A DNA stretch of 64,000 nt from Kocuria carniphila (GTDB taxonomy: Bacteria > Actinomycetota > Actinomycetes > Actinomycetales > Micrococcaceae): the NCBI RefSeq assembly GCF_004136555.1, contig NZ_NOIT01000008.1, positions 1-64,000 of the forward strand. The letters are read 5' to 3'. The first letter of the stretch is position 1. Every line of letters starts with the position of its first letter. The translations under genes were made by a program, and so were the position numbers. Positions 17,791 through 25,949 of the stretch are shown here, one piece after another. The notes beneath the pieces are model-generated. The model did no database searches and was not told the origin of the DNA. It worked only from the letters and a program-made list of their open reading frames with translations.

Positions 17791-19266
17791 TCAGGCCCAC
17801 GGGGAGGGCAGGCCCATGTACTGAGTGGTGGTGTACTCGGCAATGCCCTCGGCGCCGCCCTCACGGCCCAGACCGGACTCCTTGACGCCACCGAACGGAG
17901 CGGCGGCGTTCGAGATCACGCCGACGTTCATGCCCAACAGGCCATACTCGATGCGGTCGCCGATGCGCAGCGCACGCGAGATGTCATTGGTGTACACGTA
18001 GGAGGCCAAGCCGTACTCGGTGGAGTTGGCCAGACGCACGGCGTCGTCCTCGTCCTTGAAGGTGATGACCGGAGCCACGGGGCCGAAGATCTCTTCCGTG
18101 AACACGCGGCAGTCCTCGGTCACACCGGTGATCAGGGTCGGCTCGAAGAAGTAGCCGTTGCCGTCCACAGCCTTGCCGCCCACGCTGATGGTCGCGCCCT
18201 TTTCCTTGGCGTCTTCCACAAGCTCGACGACGCCGTCGCGCGCCTTCTTCTCGACGAGCGGGCCCACATCGGTGCCCTCGTCCATACCGTTACCGGTCTT
18301 GAGCGCGCCGAGCTTCTCACCGAACTTCTTGGAGAACTCCTCAGCCACGGACTCGTGCACCAGGAAGCGGTTGGCCGCGGTGCAGGCCTCGCCCATGTTG
18401 CGCATCTTGGCGGCCATGGCACCCTCGACAGCCTTGTCCAGGGCTGCGTCCTCGAACACGATGAACGGGCCGTTGCCACCCAGTTCCATGGAGGTACGCA
18501 GCACGCGGTCCGCAGCGGTCTTCATGAGCTGCTTGCCCACGGGGGTGGAACCGGTGAAGGAGACCTTGCGCAGGCGCGGGTCGTCCATGATGGGGCCGGA
18601 AACCTTGGAGGCGGAGGCCGAGCACACTACGTTGAGAACACCCGCGGGGATACCCGCCTCGATCATCAACTTGGCAAAGTACTGCGAGGTCAGCGGGGTG
18701 AGGCGCGCAGGCTTGAGGATCATGGTGCAGCCTGCGGCCACGGCGGGAGCAACCTTGCGGGTTGCCATGGCCAGTGGGAAGTTCCACGGGGTGATCAACA
18801 GGCACGGGCCAACCGGCTTGTGGGTCACAATCATCTTGAGGTTGCCCTCGGGGGTGTCCGCGTAGCGGCCGTAGTGGCGGGGTGCTTCCTCCGAGAACCA
18901 GCGCATGAACTGGTTGCCGTAGACAACTTCACCCTGCGATTCCTTGAGCGGCTTACCCATTTCCAGGGTCATCAGCGTCGCGAGCTCGTCGGTGTGTTCC
19001 TTCACCAGGTTGTACGCGCGCATCAGAATGTCCGAGCGTTCGCGGGTGGAGGTGCGTGCCCAGGACTCCTGAGCGTTCGCCGCGGCATCCATGGCAGCGC
19101 GGGAATCTTCTTCGGTGGCCGAGGCCAGAGTGGCCAGGACTTCACCGGTGGCGGGGTTCTCGACATCAAAGGTGCCGCCGTCGGAGGCATCGCGCCATTC
19201 TCCGTTGATCAGCAGACCCTTGGGAGTGGCTTCAAGAAGTGCAGAAATTTTCTCTTGGTTAGTCAT
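17791..19266 (-). CDS. gabD: Succinate-semialdehyde dehydrogenase, GabD type
   Basis: Oxidises succinate semialdehyde to succinate with NAD(P); 491 residues, the full aldehyde dehydrogenase length. General base Glu261 (MELGGNGPFIVF) and nucleophile Cys295 (GEACTAANRF) are present; the cofactor loop FTGSTPVGKQL is around 238-248. The nucleotide-binding segment reads KPARLTP, where most relatives have KPAE, a difference that might affect cofactor choice. GAGAGGC precedes the ATG by 5 nt. Upstream, a small palindrome AATTG-TG-CAATT lies at 19297-19308. First gene of the gabD-gabT unit; the amino-acid permease lies 105 bases upstream on the same strand. Confidence 0.92.
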   Translation of the reverse strand: MTNQEKISALLEATPKGLLINGEWRDASDGGTFDVENPATGEVLATLASATEEDSRAAMDAAANAQESWARTSTRERSDILMRAYNLVKEHTDELATLMTLEMGKPLKESQGEVVYGNQFMRWFSEEAPRHYGRYADTPEGNLKMIVTHKPVGPCLLITPWNFPLAMATRKVAPAVAAGCTMILKPARLTPLTSQYFAKLMIEAGIPAGVLNVVCSASASKVSGPIMDDPRLRKVSFTGSTPVGKQLMKTAADRVLRTSMELGGNGPFIVFEDAALDKAVEGAMAAKMRNMGEACTAANRFLVHESVAEEFSKKFGEKLGALKTGNGMDEGTDVGPLVEKKARDGVVELVEDAKEKGATISVGGKAVDGNGYFFEPTLITGVTEDCRVFTEEIFGPVAPVITFKDEDDAVRLANSTEYGLASYVYTNDISRALRIGDRIEYGLLGMNVGVISNAAAPFGGVKESGLGREGGAEGIAEYTTTQYMGLPSPWA

Positions 19267-19371
19267 ATCGTGCCTCTCTCACAACTTCATCCTAGAAATT
19301 GTGCAATTGAAGGTGCTTGGGCGCAATGCCCCTGATTCCATGTTATGCCCCGGCGCAAGTCCGAGCATCCC

Positions 19372-20799
19372 TCATTTCTTGCGGGCTTCCACGGCAGCCA
19401 CCAGTCGGGGCTCCGCGTCTTCTCCCGGTTCAATGCCTCGGGGGATGCGCAGCAGGAAGATCAGTCCGAGCAGCCACCACAAACCGAAGATGACATAGGG
19501 GGCTACGCCAAGGCTGGCCGGCATGCCCGGGATGTACAGGATGGCCAATCCGGCACACAGGACGACCGACAGGATTCCGATGACAACTCCGCCATTCTTG
19601 CGGCCGCCGATTCGGTACGGGCGTTCCATCGAGGGTTCGCGCTTACGGAGGATCACGAACACCACGGAAACCAGCAGGTACGCAATCACAATGGAGGGTG
19701 AGCCTGAATCAACTAGCCAACCCAGCATTTCCTCGCCGAAGAACGGCGCGATGAAGGACAGTGCGCCCACAAAGAGCAGTGCGTTGATGGGTGTGCCGTA
19801 CTTGGGGTGGATCTTGCCGAACCAGCGCGGCAGTATGCGGGAATTCCCCAGGGCCCAAAGCAACCGGGAAGCGCCCATGAGCAGGGAGTTCCAGGATGTC
19901 AGAATGCCGGCCAGACCGCCGGCGAGAAGCAGGTTGGCCATGGCCTGGGAGTTGTACACGGCTCCCACCGCGTCCGCCACGGCGATGTCGGCCACGGCCA
20001 ACTCGGCTACCGGCAGCGAAGCCGATGTGGTGAGAATCACCATTCCGTACCAAACGGTGGCCAGCAGGACGGCGATCACGATGGTTCCGCCGAGCTTCTT
20101 GGGCGAGAGGTTCATCTCCTCGGAGACCTGAGGGATTACATCGAAACCGACGAACAGGAACGGCACCACCACGAGCACGGTGAAGAATCCAGCCATCCCG
20201 TTGGAGAAGAAGGGTTCCATGTTCTGTTCCGACCCGCCGCTGAAGGCCCCGAAGATCATGAACAGGCCCACAATGGCCAGGAACAGAATCACGAAAATCT
20301 GCACGGTTGAAGCCTGCTTCACCCCTCGGATGTTGATCCAGGTGATGATCACTGCGGAGAGCGAGCCGACCAGCGCCCACGTGAGATTCACTTCGAAGCC
20401 GGCAATGGTCCACAGAGGAATTTGGCTCAACCCCGGGAAAATGTACTGCACGGTTCGCGGTACGGCCACGGCCTCGAACGCCACGATGGTGATGTAGCCG
20501 ACCGTAATGCCCCACGAGCCGATAAAGGCCCAGCGCGCACCCATGCCGCGCAGCAAGTAGTTGTGCTCACCGCCCGCTGCGGGCATGGCGGCCACGAGCT
20601 CGCCGTAGACCAGACCCACAACCGTCATGATGATGCCACCGGCGAGCATGGCCAGCGCGGCGCCCATGGTTCCGGCGTCATCCAGCCAGCCGCCGGTGAG
20701 CACGACCCAGCCGAAGCCGATCATCGCGCCCACCCCGAGTGCAATGGCATCTATCCGGCCAAGGACTTTCTTGAATCCCCGTTGGTCTGTGTGAGTCAT
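19372..20799 (-). CDS. APC-superfamily amino-acid permease
   Basis: Cytoplasmic membrane transporter with about 12-13 membrane segments, 475 residues. The N-terminal segment DAIALGVGAMIGFGWVVLTG is the first helix with the conserved APC glycine motif; FVGFDVIPQVSEEMNLSPKK (about residue 230) is characteristic of the family. ATG at 20799 is preferred because AGGA stands 7 nt upstream; a GTG two codons earlier is also in frame. Lying directly upstream of gabD-gabT, it may import GABA or a precursor such as putrescine or an amino acid; the specificity is inference from context. Confidence 0.85.
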   Translation of the reverse strand: MTHTDQRGFKKVLGRIDAIALGVGAMIGFGWVVLTGGWLDDAGTMGAALAMLAGGIIMTVVGLVYGELVAAMPAAGGEHNYLLRGMGARWAFIGSWGITVGYITIVAFEAVAVPRTVQYIFPGLSQIPLWTIAGFEVNLTWALVGSLSAVIITWINIRGVKQASTVQIFVILFLAIVGLFMIFGAFSGGSEQNMEPFFSNGMAGFFTVLVVVPFLFVGFDVIPQVSEEMNLSPKKLGGTIVIAVLLATVWYGMVILTTSASLPVAELAVADIAVADAVGAVYNSQAMANLLLAGGLAGILTSWNSLLMGASRLLWALGNSRILPRWFGKIHPKYGTPINALLFVGALSFIAPFFGEEMLGWLVDSGSPSIVIAYLLVSVVFVILRKREPSMERPYRIGGRKNGGVVIGILSVVLCAGLAILYIPGMPASLGVAPYVIFGLWWLLGLIFLLRIPRGIEPGEDAEPRLVAAVEARKK

Positions 20800-21120
20800 G
20801 GGCACGTCCTATCGAGCAAGTAATGCGAATTGATGTCCTTATTCTGTCGCTCGAAGGACTCAATTGGGCTTTTCGCCGCTCCATTGCGCGTTGCCCGCCT
20901 TTGCGGGGCTGCTTCCCGCCGACGACGCCGCGCCCCAGGTTTCGTTGGATCCTCCCGGTGCGCGTGGTGTTTCGTGGGAACCTCTTGGGATCGCCGCGAG
21001 GGTTCCGGCGGAACCAGAAGTGTCACTTAAGGCGCCGACGGCATCTCATGCGGGGTGGATGCGCGCGGGGAACCCCATGCAATGTGAATGCGCGGGACTC
21101 GCCGTAGAAGGAGTGCATGA
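20800..21120. other. Gene-free region upstream of the permease
   Basis: No coding sequence is supported on either strand: the open frames are short, proline/arginine-rich and lack ribosome-binding sites. The part next to the permease (20806-20870) is AT-richer and presumably holds its promoter. The GC-rich remainder shows no repeat or domain remnant that could be recognised. Confidence 0.4.
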
Positions 21121-21183
21121 CAGCGGGGACCCCGCCCTTAAGGGCAAGGTCCCCGCTGTACTCGCTAGCGGGCGGCGCCCGCT
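21121..21183 (-). terminator. Double hairpin ending the metallothionein operon
   Basis: Perfect 11-bp inverted repeat CAGCGGGGACC / GGTCCCCGCTG (21121-21131 and 21148-21158), next to a second perfect repeat AGCGGGC / GCCCGCT (21167-21183). Both lie within 95 bases after the stop of the metallothionein gene. No clear T-run follows. Confidence 0.6.
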
Positions 21184-21211
21184 AAAGCGAAGAGGCTAGG
21201 TGGTCCAGCGA

Positions 21212-21328
21212 TCAGGCGGCGTGGTTGCACTTCTCGCAGGTGCAGTTCTCGCAGGTGCAGGTTTCGCACGTGCAGTTGGGGCCGCACTTCTCGCAGGCGC
21301 AGGTGGTCTCAGTGGTTGCAGCGCTCAT
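21212..21328 (-). CDS. Small metallothionein, 38 residues with 10 cysteines
   Basis: Putative cytosolic metal-chelating protein. The translation has 10 cysteines in 38 residues (positions 10, 12, 15, 19, 21, 24, 26, 29, 31, 34), arranged as four C-x-C-x2-C units: CACEKC, then GPN, CTCETC, then overlapping CTCENC and CTCEKC, with one histidine at 36 and no aromatic residue. This is a bacterial metallothionein composition. An AAGGAG sequence stands 7 nt before the ATG. The gene overlaps the last 20 bases of the ArsR-family regulator, so the two are translated from one message, the arrangement of a metal sensor with its metallothionein target. The metal is probably zinc, cadmium or copper(I); zinc is favoured by the sensor. 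It is too short for routine gene finders and easy to miss. Confidence 0.85.
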   Translation of the reverse strand: MSAATTETTCACEKCGPNCTCETCTCENCTCEKCNHAA

Positions 21329-21632
21329 TGTGGTGCTCCTTGGTGTGTTGATGGGCGTCCAGGAAGACGTGCGCTACGTGCTCGTCGATCAAGCGGTAGC
21401 GCGTGACTCGGCCATCGCGGAAACCTTCCACGAGGTGGGCCTCTCGCAACACCTTAAGATGTTGCGAGACCAGGGGTTGGGACAGGCCCAACTCCTGTGA
21501 CAGCTCTCCGACGAACCGGGGCTCCACGGTGAGTCGCTCCACGATGGCGCAGCGAGCCGGATTGGCCAGCGCGCCGAACAGGCGAGCCACATCCAGATAG
21601 GGAGACAGCGGTCCCGTAGCCTCGGTTGTCAT
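21309..21632 (-). CDS. ArsR/SmtB-family metal-sensing repressor (zinc alpha-5 type)
   Basis: Winged-helix repressor released from DNA by metal; 107 residues. LARLFGALANPARCAIVERL-like helices are followed by the recognition helix region GLSQPLVSQHLKVLREA (about 49-65). The C-terminal helix contains Asp83, His85, His96 and Glu99, exactly the D-x-H-x10-H-x2-E pattern of the SmtB alpha-5 zinc site, plus a His-rich end (EHHNERCNH). An arsenic-type cysteine pair in the recognition helix is absent. It overlaps the metallothionein gene downstream and is preceded by palindromes CTTATATAAG and ATTGCAAT, likely operator elements. Zinc, cobalt or cadmium sensing is inferred from the site. Confidence 0.9.
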   Translation of the reverse strand: MTTEATGPLSPYLDVARLFGALANPARCAIVERLTVEPRFVGELSQELGLSQPLVSQHLKVLREAHLVEGFRDGRVTRYRLIDEHVAHVFLDAHQHTKEHHNERCNH

Positions 21633-21641
21633 AAGACCATC

Positions 21642-21661
21642 CTTATATAAGAAATTGCAAT
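21642..21661 (-). promoter_or_regulatory. Operator/promoter palindromes of the metal-sensor operon
   Basis: Two perfect palindromes lie 10-30 bases upstream of the repressor ATG (21632): CTTATATAAG at 21642-21651 and ATTGCAAT at 21654-21661. The first contains the AT-rich TATATA that can act as a -10 box, so a bound repressor would block transcription. Confidence 0.55.
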
Positions 21662-21745
21662 ATCAAGACCCGCGGGGCCCGATGCAATACAGAAGGAGGA
21701 CTCTCGCCCTCGGTGAACGCTGTTCGCCAAACTCTGAGTGAGGCA

Positions 21746-21758
21746 TAACCTAGGGGTA
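21746..21758 (+). promoter_or_regulatory. Probable leaderless promoter -10 element
   Basis: TAACCT at 21746-21751 lies 6 nt before the ATG at 21758 of the aldehyde dehydrogenase gene. Confidence 0.45.
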
Positions 21759-23137
21759 TGGCTTACGCAACAGTTAATCCCGCCACAGGCGAAACCGTAA
21801 AAGAGTTCCCCACCGCAACGGATCAAGAGATCAAGGACGCAGTGAAGCGTTCCGGTGAGGCCTACAAGTCTTGGCGCAACACTCCCGTTTCGGAGCGCGC
21901 CCAGCTCATGCACAAGATGGCTGAGCTGTACCGCGAGCGCAAGGAAGAGCTCGCAAAGATCCTGACCGACGAGATGGGCAAGCCCAAGGCTCAGGCCATC
22001 GGCGAGGTCATGATCGTTGCGGGTATCTACGACTACTACGCGGACAACGCAGAAGGCTTCATGGAAGGCCGCACCCTGGAACCGTCCACGGGTGGCGAAG
22101 CTCGCGTGGTCCTGGATTCCACCGGTTCCCTGCTGGGCATCATGCCCTGGAACTTCCCGTACTACCAGGTGGCTCGTTTCGCAGCACCCAACGTGATGCT
22201 GGGTAACACCATCCTGCTGAAGCACGCCGGTAACGTTCCGCAGTCTGCCGTGGTGCAGGAGGAGCTCTTCCACGAGGCGGGCTTCCCCAAGGATGTTTAC
22301 ATCAACATCTTCGCTTCCAACGACCAGATCGCTGACATCGTGATCCCGGATCCGGCTGTGCAGGGTGTGTCCCTGACCGGTTCCGAGCGCGCAGGTGCCT
22401 CCGTGGCCGCCACCGCTGGTAAGAACCTCAAGAAGGTCGTTCTGGAGCTCGGCGGTTCCGACCCCTTCATCGTTCTGGACGACCAGAACGTGGAACGCAC
22501 CGTGAAGAACGCCGTGATGGGTCGTATGTCCAACAACGGCCAGGCGTGCACCAACGCCAAGCGCTTCATCGTTCTGGAAGACGCCTACGAGTCCTTCGTG
22601 GACAAGTTCGCGCAGGCTGTCCAGGGCATCGAGCCCGGTGACCCCTCGGACGACAAGACCTTCCTGGGCCCGATCAGCACCGTGGGCGCTCGTGACGAGA
22701 TCATGGAGCAGGTCCAGGACGCCATCGACAAGGGCGCATCCGTGCTGGCCGGTGGTAAGAAGATCGAGCGCGACGGCGCATGGATGGAAGCTACCGTCCT
22801 TGCTGACGTGACCCCCGAGATGCGTGCCTACGCCGAGGAGATCTTCGGCCCGGTGGCCGTGGTCTACAAGGTCAAGGACGCTGACGAAGCGATCGAACTC
22901 GCCAACTCCTCGCCCTTCGGCCTGGGTGGTTCCGTGTTCGGCGCGGACGAGGCCGCCGCTCTGGAGATCGCCAAGCGCGTTGACTCCGGCATGGTGTTCG
23001 TCAACGAGGTGACCGGCACCGCTCCGGACCTGCCCTTCGGTGGCGTCAAGCGTTCCGGTGTGGGCCGTGAGCTGGGCCCCTTCGGTATCGAAGAGTTCGC
23101 CAACAAGAAGCTGCTGCACACCCCCGCCAAGAAGTAA
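21758..23137 (+). CDS. NAD-dependent succinate-semialdehyde dehydrogenase, Sad/YneI type
   Basis: Aldehyde dehydrogenase of 459 residues, shorter than GabD and without its extra N-terminal segment. It carries the general base Glu230 (LELGGSDPFIVLDD), nucleophile Cys264 (NNGQACTNAKRF), the substrate-channel motif MPWNFPYYQV and the segment KHAGNVPQSA, a set typical of the Sad (YneI) subgroup acting on succinate semialdehyde. It may act as a second, NAD-linked exit from GABA breakdown or oxidise another short aldehyde; the exact substrate is inference. Single gene, ended by a 15-bp terminator; no Shine-Dalgarno sequence with normal spacing. Confidence 0.88.
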   Translation: MAYATVNPATGETVKEFPTATDQEIKDAVKRSGEAYKSWRNTPVSERAQLMHKMAELYRERKEELAKILTDEMGKPKAQAIGEVMIVAGIYDYYADNAEGFMEGRTLEPSTGGEARVVLDSTGSLLGIMPWNFPYYQVARFAAPNVMLGNTILLKHAGNVPQSAVVQEELFHEAGFPKDVYINIFASNDQIADIVIPDPAVQGVSLTGSERAGASVAATAGKNLKKVVLELGGSDPFIVLDDQNVERTVKNAVMGRMSNNGQACTNAKRFIVLEDAYESFVDKFAQAVQGIEPGDPSDDKTFLGPISTVGARDEIMEQVQDAIDKGASVLAGGKKIERDGAWMEATVLADVTPEMRAYAEEIFGPVAVVYKVKDADEAIELANSSPFGLGGSVFGADEAAALEIAKRVDSGMVFVNEVTGTAPDLPFGGVKRSGVGRELGPFGIEEFANKKLLHTPAKK

Positions 23138-23175
23138 GGCAGGGTTGACCGTTCTCGAACGGTAGACAGACGAAA

Positions 23176-23210
23176 GCCGCCCCCGCACCTGGAAAAGGTG
23201 CGGGGGCGGC
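23176..23210. terminator. Bidirectional terminator between the aldehyde dehydrogenase and the MHS pseudogene
   Basis: Perfect 15-bp repeat GCCGCCCCCGCACCT / AGGTGCGGGGGCGGC with a 5-nt loop, between convergent genes; the flank on one side is GTCGTTCTC. Confidence 0.88.
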
Positions 23211-23228
23211 GTCGTTCTCGGGAAAGCT

Positions 23229-24528
23229 TTAGTGGCGCAGGTCCTTGCCCTTGGTCTCGGGAAGGAAGAATGCGACCACCGATGACACGAGCAGCAGCAG
23301 GCACACATACACCGAGAAAGCGCTCACGGAGTACTGGGTGCTGATCCAGTTCTGCAGGTAGGGTGCGGTGCCACCGAAGATGGCCACGGCCACCGCGTAC
23401 GGGAAGGCCACGCCCACGGTGCGCACGCTGGTGGGGAACAACTCCGCGAATACGGCCGGAGTGTTGGCCAGGGTGGCGCCCATGAAGAGCAGGATGAGTG
23501 CGGCGGGGAAGACCAGGGACACGAAGGTCTGACCCACCATGGCGTTCATGGGGAAGAACGGCAGCAGCGGAACAACGTTGCCGATGATCAGTGCGGGGCG
23601 GCGACCGAATCGGTCGGAGAACTTGCCCCAGAACGGCAGGGAGATGATGAGTACCACGTTGGCCAAGAGGCTCGCGTTGAGCGCGGTGGCCTGGGGCATG
23701 CCGTGGACCACCACGGCCTGCTGAACCGCGGACACGGACCACACGTAGTAGCACACGGTGCCGCCAATGGTCAGGCCGATCACGCGGAATGCGGACTTCC
23801 AGTTGCGGCGGAACTCGGGCCAGATCGAGGGGCGCTTGGCCTTGTTGGACTTGAAGGTTTCGGACTCGTGCAGTTGTGAACGGCCGACCAGGGCCCACAG
23901 GCCACCCAGGGCGCCGATGAAGAACGGAACGCGCCAGCCCCACTCGCTCATCTACTCGGGGGGAGAGGAACAGGTTCATGATGACGCCCATGAAAATACC
24001 CAGGCACGCGCCAATGGTGCCGGACACGTAGATCATGGAGGACCAGAGGCCGCGGCGCTCCGGGGGAGCCATCTCCGCCAGGTAGGTCTGAGCGGTGGGC
24101 ATTTCGCCACCGTAGGCCAGGCCCTGAATCAGGCGTGCGGCCAGCAGCATGATGGCGGCGAACACGCCCGCGGTCTCGAAGGTGGGTGTCACGCCGATCA
24201 TCAGCGCGCCCAGTGCGATACCTCCGACCGTGGTCAGCAGTACAGCCTTACGACCCACGCGGTCGGCCATCCAACCGAAGAACAAACCGCCGATCGGGCG
24301 GAAAATGAAGCCCACGGCAAAGATGGCCATGGCGCCCAGGATGGAGGCCACGGGATCCGACGGGTTGAAGATCTCGCGAGCAAAGTAAATGGAGAATGTC
24401 GCGTAATTACTCCAGTCGTATCACTCCAGGGCGTTGCCAATGCCCGTGTTGATGAGGGTTTTCCTGGAAGAGACGGCAATGCCGCCCGGATTGGTCTCCG
24501 AGTAAGGGGTGGCAGTTGAAGTAGCCAT
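23229..24528 (-). pseudogene. MHS-family MFS transporter, broken by a stop and a frameshift
   Basis: Remnant of a metabolite:H+ symporter of the ShiA/ProP/KgtP type; about 430 codons, the normal size. The intended protein starts at ATG 24528 and runs 35 residues to ...IGNALE, where TGA (24423-24421) replaces the tryptophan expected in the family motif E-W-Y-D. The same frame then continues with the helices SILGAMAIFAVGFIFRPIGG and DRVGRKAVLLTTV up to a six-G run (23958-23963, plus strand). From 23951 the rest (SEWGWRVPFFIGALGGLWAL to the end at 23229) continues in another frame. At least two disabling changes are therefore present; in the simplest homopolymer repair a TAG would also remain directly before 23951. 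Sequencing error in the G-run alone would not restore the gene. Divergent from the Lrp-type regulator. Confidence 0.85.
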
Positions 24529-24794
24529 AACGTGCATCCTGAATCGGTGGAGCGATGCCTCGTGAGGGGCGCCGCGAAAGAAGTAGAAAGTGGCGGGTGC
24601 TACAGCTCGTATAGCAATTGTGCACGATGCGTTCCAGATTACCAAGACCTGTGTAAGATTTTTTACAGTTCACGGGCACATGTCGCGATTTTGTTTCAAA
24701 TTATTGCCCCAGCGTCTGAAACCACAGACCCAGGGTCATCACCCTGACTTTGTAGAATCATGTATCGGCCACCACACACATCTAAGGGAGATCC
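24529..24794. promoter_or_regulatory. Divergent promoter region between the MHS pseudogene and the Lrp-type regulator
   Basis: AT-rich relative to neighbours, as expected for a shared regulatory region. It contains CAATTG with GTGCAC nearby (around 24616-24624) and an inverted repeat TGTAA / TTACA at 24652-24667 with a 6-nt T-rich centre. These are possible sites for the Lrp-type regulator. No gene is supported. Confidence 0.4.
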
Positions 24795-25835
24795 ATGGCA
24801 AGCAACGGCCAGTCCAAGACTGAGCTGTCCGACCAGGACTTGGAGCTCATCAGCCTGCTGCAGTGGGCACCCAGAATCACCTGGGGTGAAGCCGCCGAGA
24901 TTCTGGACGCACACCCCACCACCCTGGCCGGACGCTGGGAGAAACTGCGCAGCTCCGGCGCAGCCTGGATCACGGCCCAGGTCAATCTCAACGATCCCCG
25001 CAATCTGTTGTCCTTCCAGGAGATCTCCTGCGACGCCCAGCAGTGGGACCACGTGGTCAAAGAGCTCGTGGCCATGCCGGAGGTGCTTTCGGTTGAGGCT
25101 TTCTGCCGAGAACCGGACCTCGGTCTCACCGTGGTCAGTCGGGATCTGCAGTCGCTCTCGCGCATCATCGAGGAGAAAATCTCCCGCGTTCAGGGCATCG
25201 TGAAGATCCACAACATGATCTCCACCAAGCTCCACCGTGCCGGTGACAAGTGGCGTCTGGACAGGCTCAGCGATGAGCAGCGGGCCGCCGCGCAGGCCTG
25301 GGTGAAGGCTGAGCAGGAGTCTCTGCCCGTGAGCAGCACGCCGCTGGGCGAGGATCAGCGTCCCGTGATCGAAGCGCTCATGCTCGACGGTCGCGCTAGC
25401 GCGGCGGAAATCGCTCGCACCACCGGCCTGCACCCGGCCACCGCCCGCCGGTATCTGCACAAGGTGCTCGCTTCTGGGATGTTGTCCATCCGGTGCGATT
25501 TGATCCAGCGGGTCTCCGCATCGCCCATCACGGCGCAGTGGTTCACGCGCCTGGACGCGAATCTGCACGAAACGGCGGCGGAAGCGCTCTCGCACGACCC
25601 TCGTACCCGCGTGGTCACGTCCATCACCGGGCGTGCGAACCTGATGGTCGTCATGTGGTTGGGCTCGGTGGGGGAGATCCTCGAGGCCGAACGGGCCATC
25701 CAGTCCGCGGTGTCCGGCATCGAGACCCAGGAGACGGTGGTGTCCCTGCGGCCCATCAAGCGCATGGGATGGGTCCTGGGCACGGAGGGTCACGTGGGTA
25801 AGAAGTTCGTTTCGCCCGAGCTGCACCTGAGCTAA
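24795..25835 (+). CDS. Lrp/AsnC-family transcriptional regulator, double-length actinobacterial type
   Basis: DNA-binding regulator of 346 residues, about twice a standard Lrp protein. An N-terminal AsnC-type helix-turn-helix (LSDQDLELISLLQW, then ITWGEAAEILDAHPTTLAGR) is followed by a ligand-sensing region, and a second helix-turn-helix (DQRPVIEALMLDGRASAAEI, TTGLHPATARRYLHKVL, about 190-230) precedes a C-terminal RAM-like domain. AGGGAG precedes the ATG. It is divergent from the transporter pseudogene, so it probably regulated that gene and may also control the surrounding amino-acid catabolism; effector unknown. Confidence 0.88.
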   Translation: MASNGQSKTELSDQDLELISLLQWAPRITWGEAAEILDAHPTTLAGRWEKLRSSGAAWITAQVNLNDPRNLLSFQEISCDAQQWDHVVKELVAMPEVLSVEAFCREPDLGLTVVSRDLQSLSRIIEEKISRVQGIVKIHNMISTKLHRAGDKWRLDRLSDEQRAAAQAWVKAEQESLPVSSTPLGEDQRPVIEALMLDGRASAAEIARTTGLHPATARRYLHKVLASGMLSIRCDLIQRVSASPITAQWFTRLDANLHETAAEALSHDPRTRVVTSITGRANLMVVMWLGSVGEILEAERAIQSAVSGIETQETVVSLRPIKRMGWVLGTEGHVGKKFVSPELHLS

Positions 25836-25875
25836 CCTTCTGCGGCCTGTCCCGTCTCCACGACGGGTTCGCCAA

Positions 25876-25917
25876 CGACGCCGCCCCGGCACCTACCAAG
25901 GTGCCGGGGCGGCGTCG
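25876..25917. terminator. Bidirectional terminator between the Lrp-type gene and an amidohydrolase
   Basis: Perfect 19-bp inverted repeat CGACGCCGCCCCGGCACCT with its complement and a 4-nt loop (ACCA), between convergent genes. Confidence 0.9.
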
Positions 25918-25949
25918 AGGTGGGGCGTTCGAGAACAACCGGAAGTGGT

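Noticed and set aside
21629-23308. A 559-codon open frame on the minus strand opposite the aldehyde dehydrogenase
   Set aside because: It is antisense to a gene with all catalytic motifs, its translation is His/Val/Leu-rich without any domain, and it spans the terminator. Typical high-GC shadow, like the minus frame at 359-1450 and the plus frame at 32535-34376.
22864-24351. One 495-residue protein from the MHS region
   Set aside because: The frame is genuine transporter only to about 23955; after that it is arginine-rich shadow of the real continuing frame and of the aldehyde dehydrogenase. Treated as a frameshifted pseudogene.
24421-24423. TGA in the transporter read as selenocysteine or recoded tryptophan
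   Set aside because: Actinobacteria use TGA as stop, no SECIS-like hairpin is seen after it, and the gene also has a frameshift.
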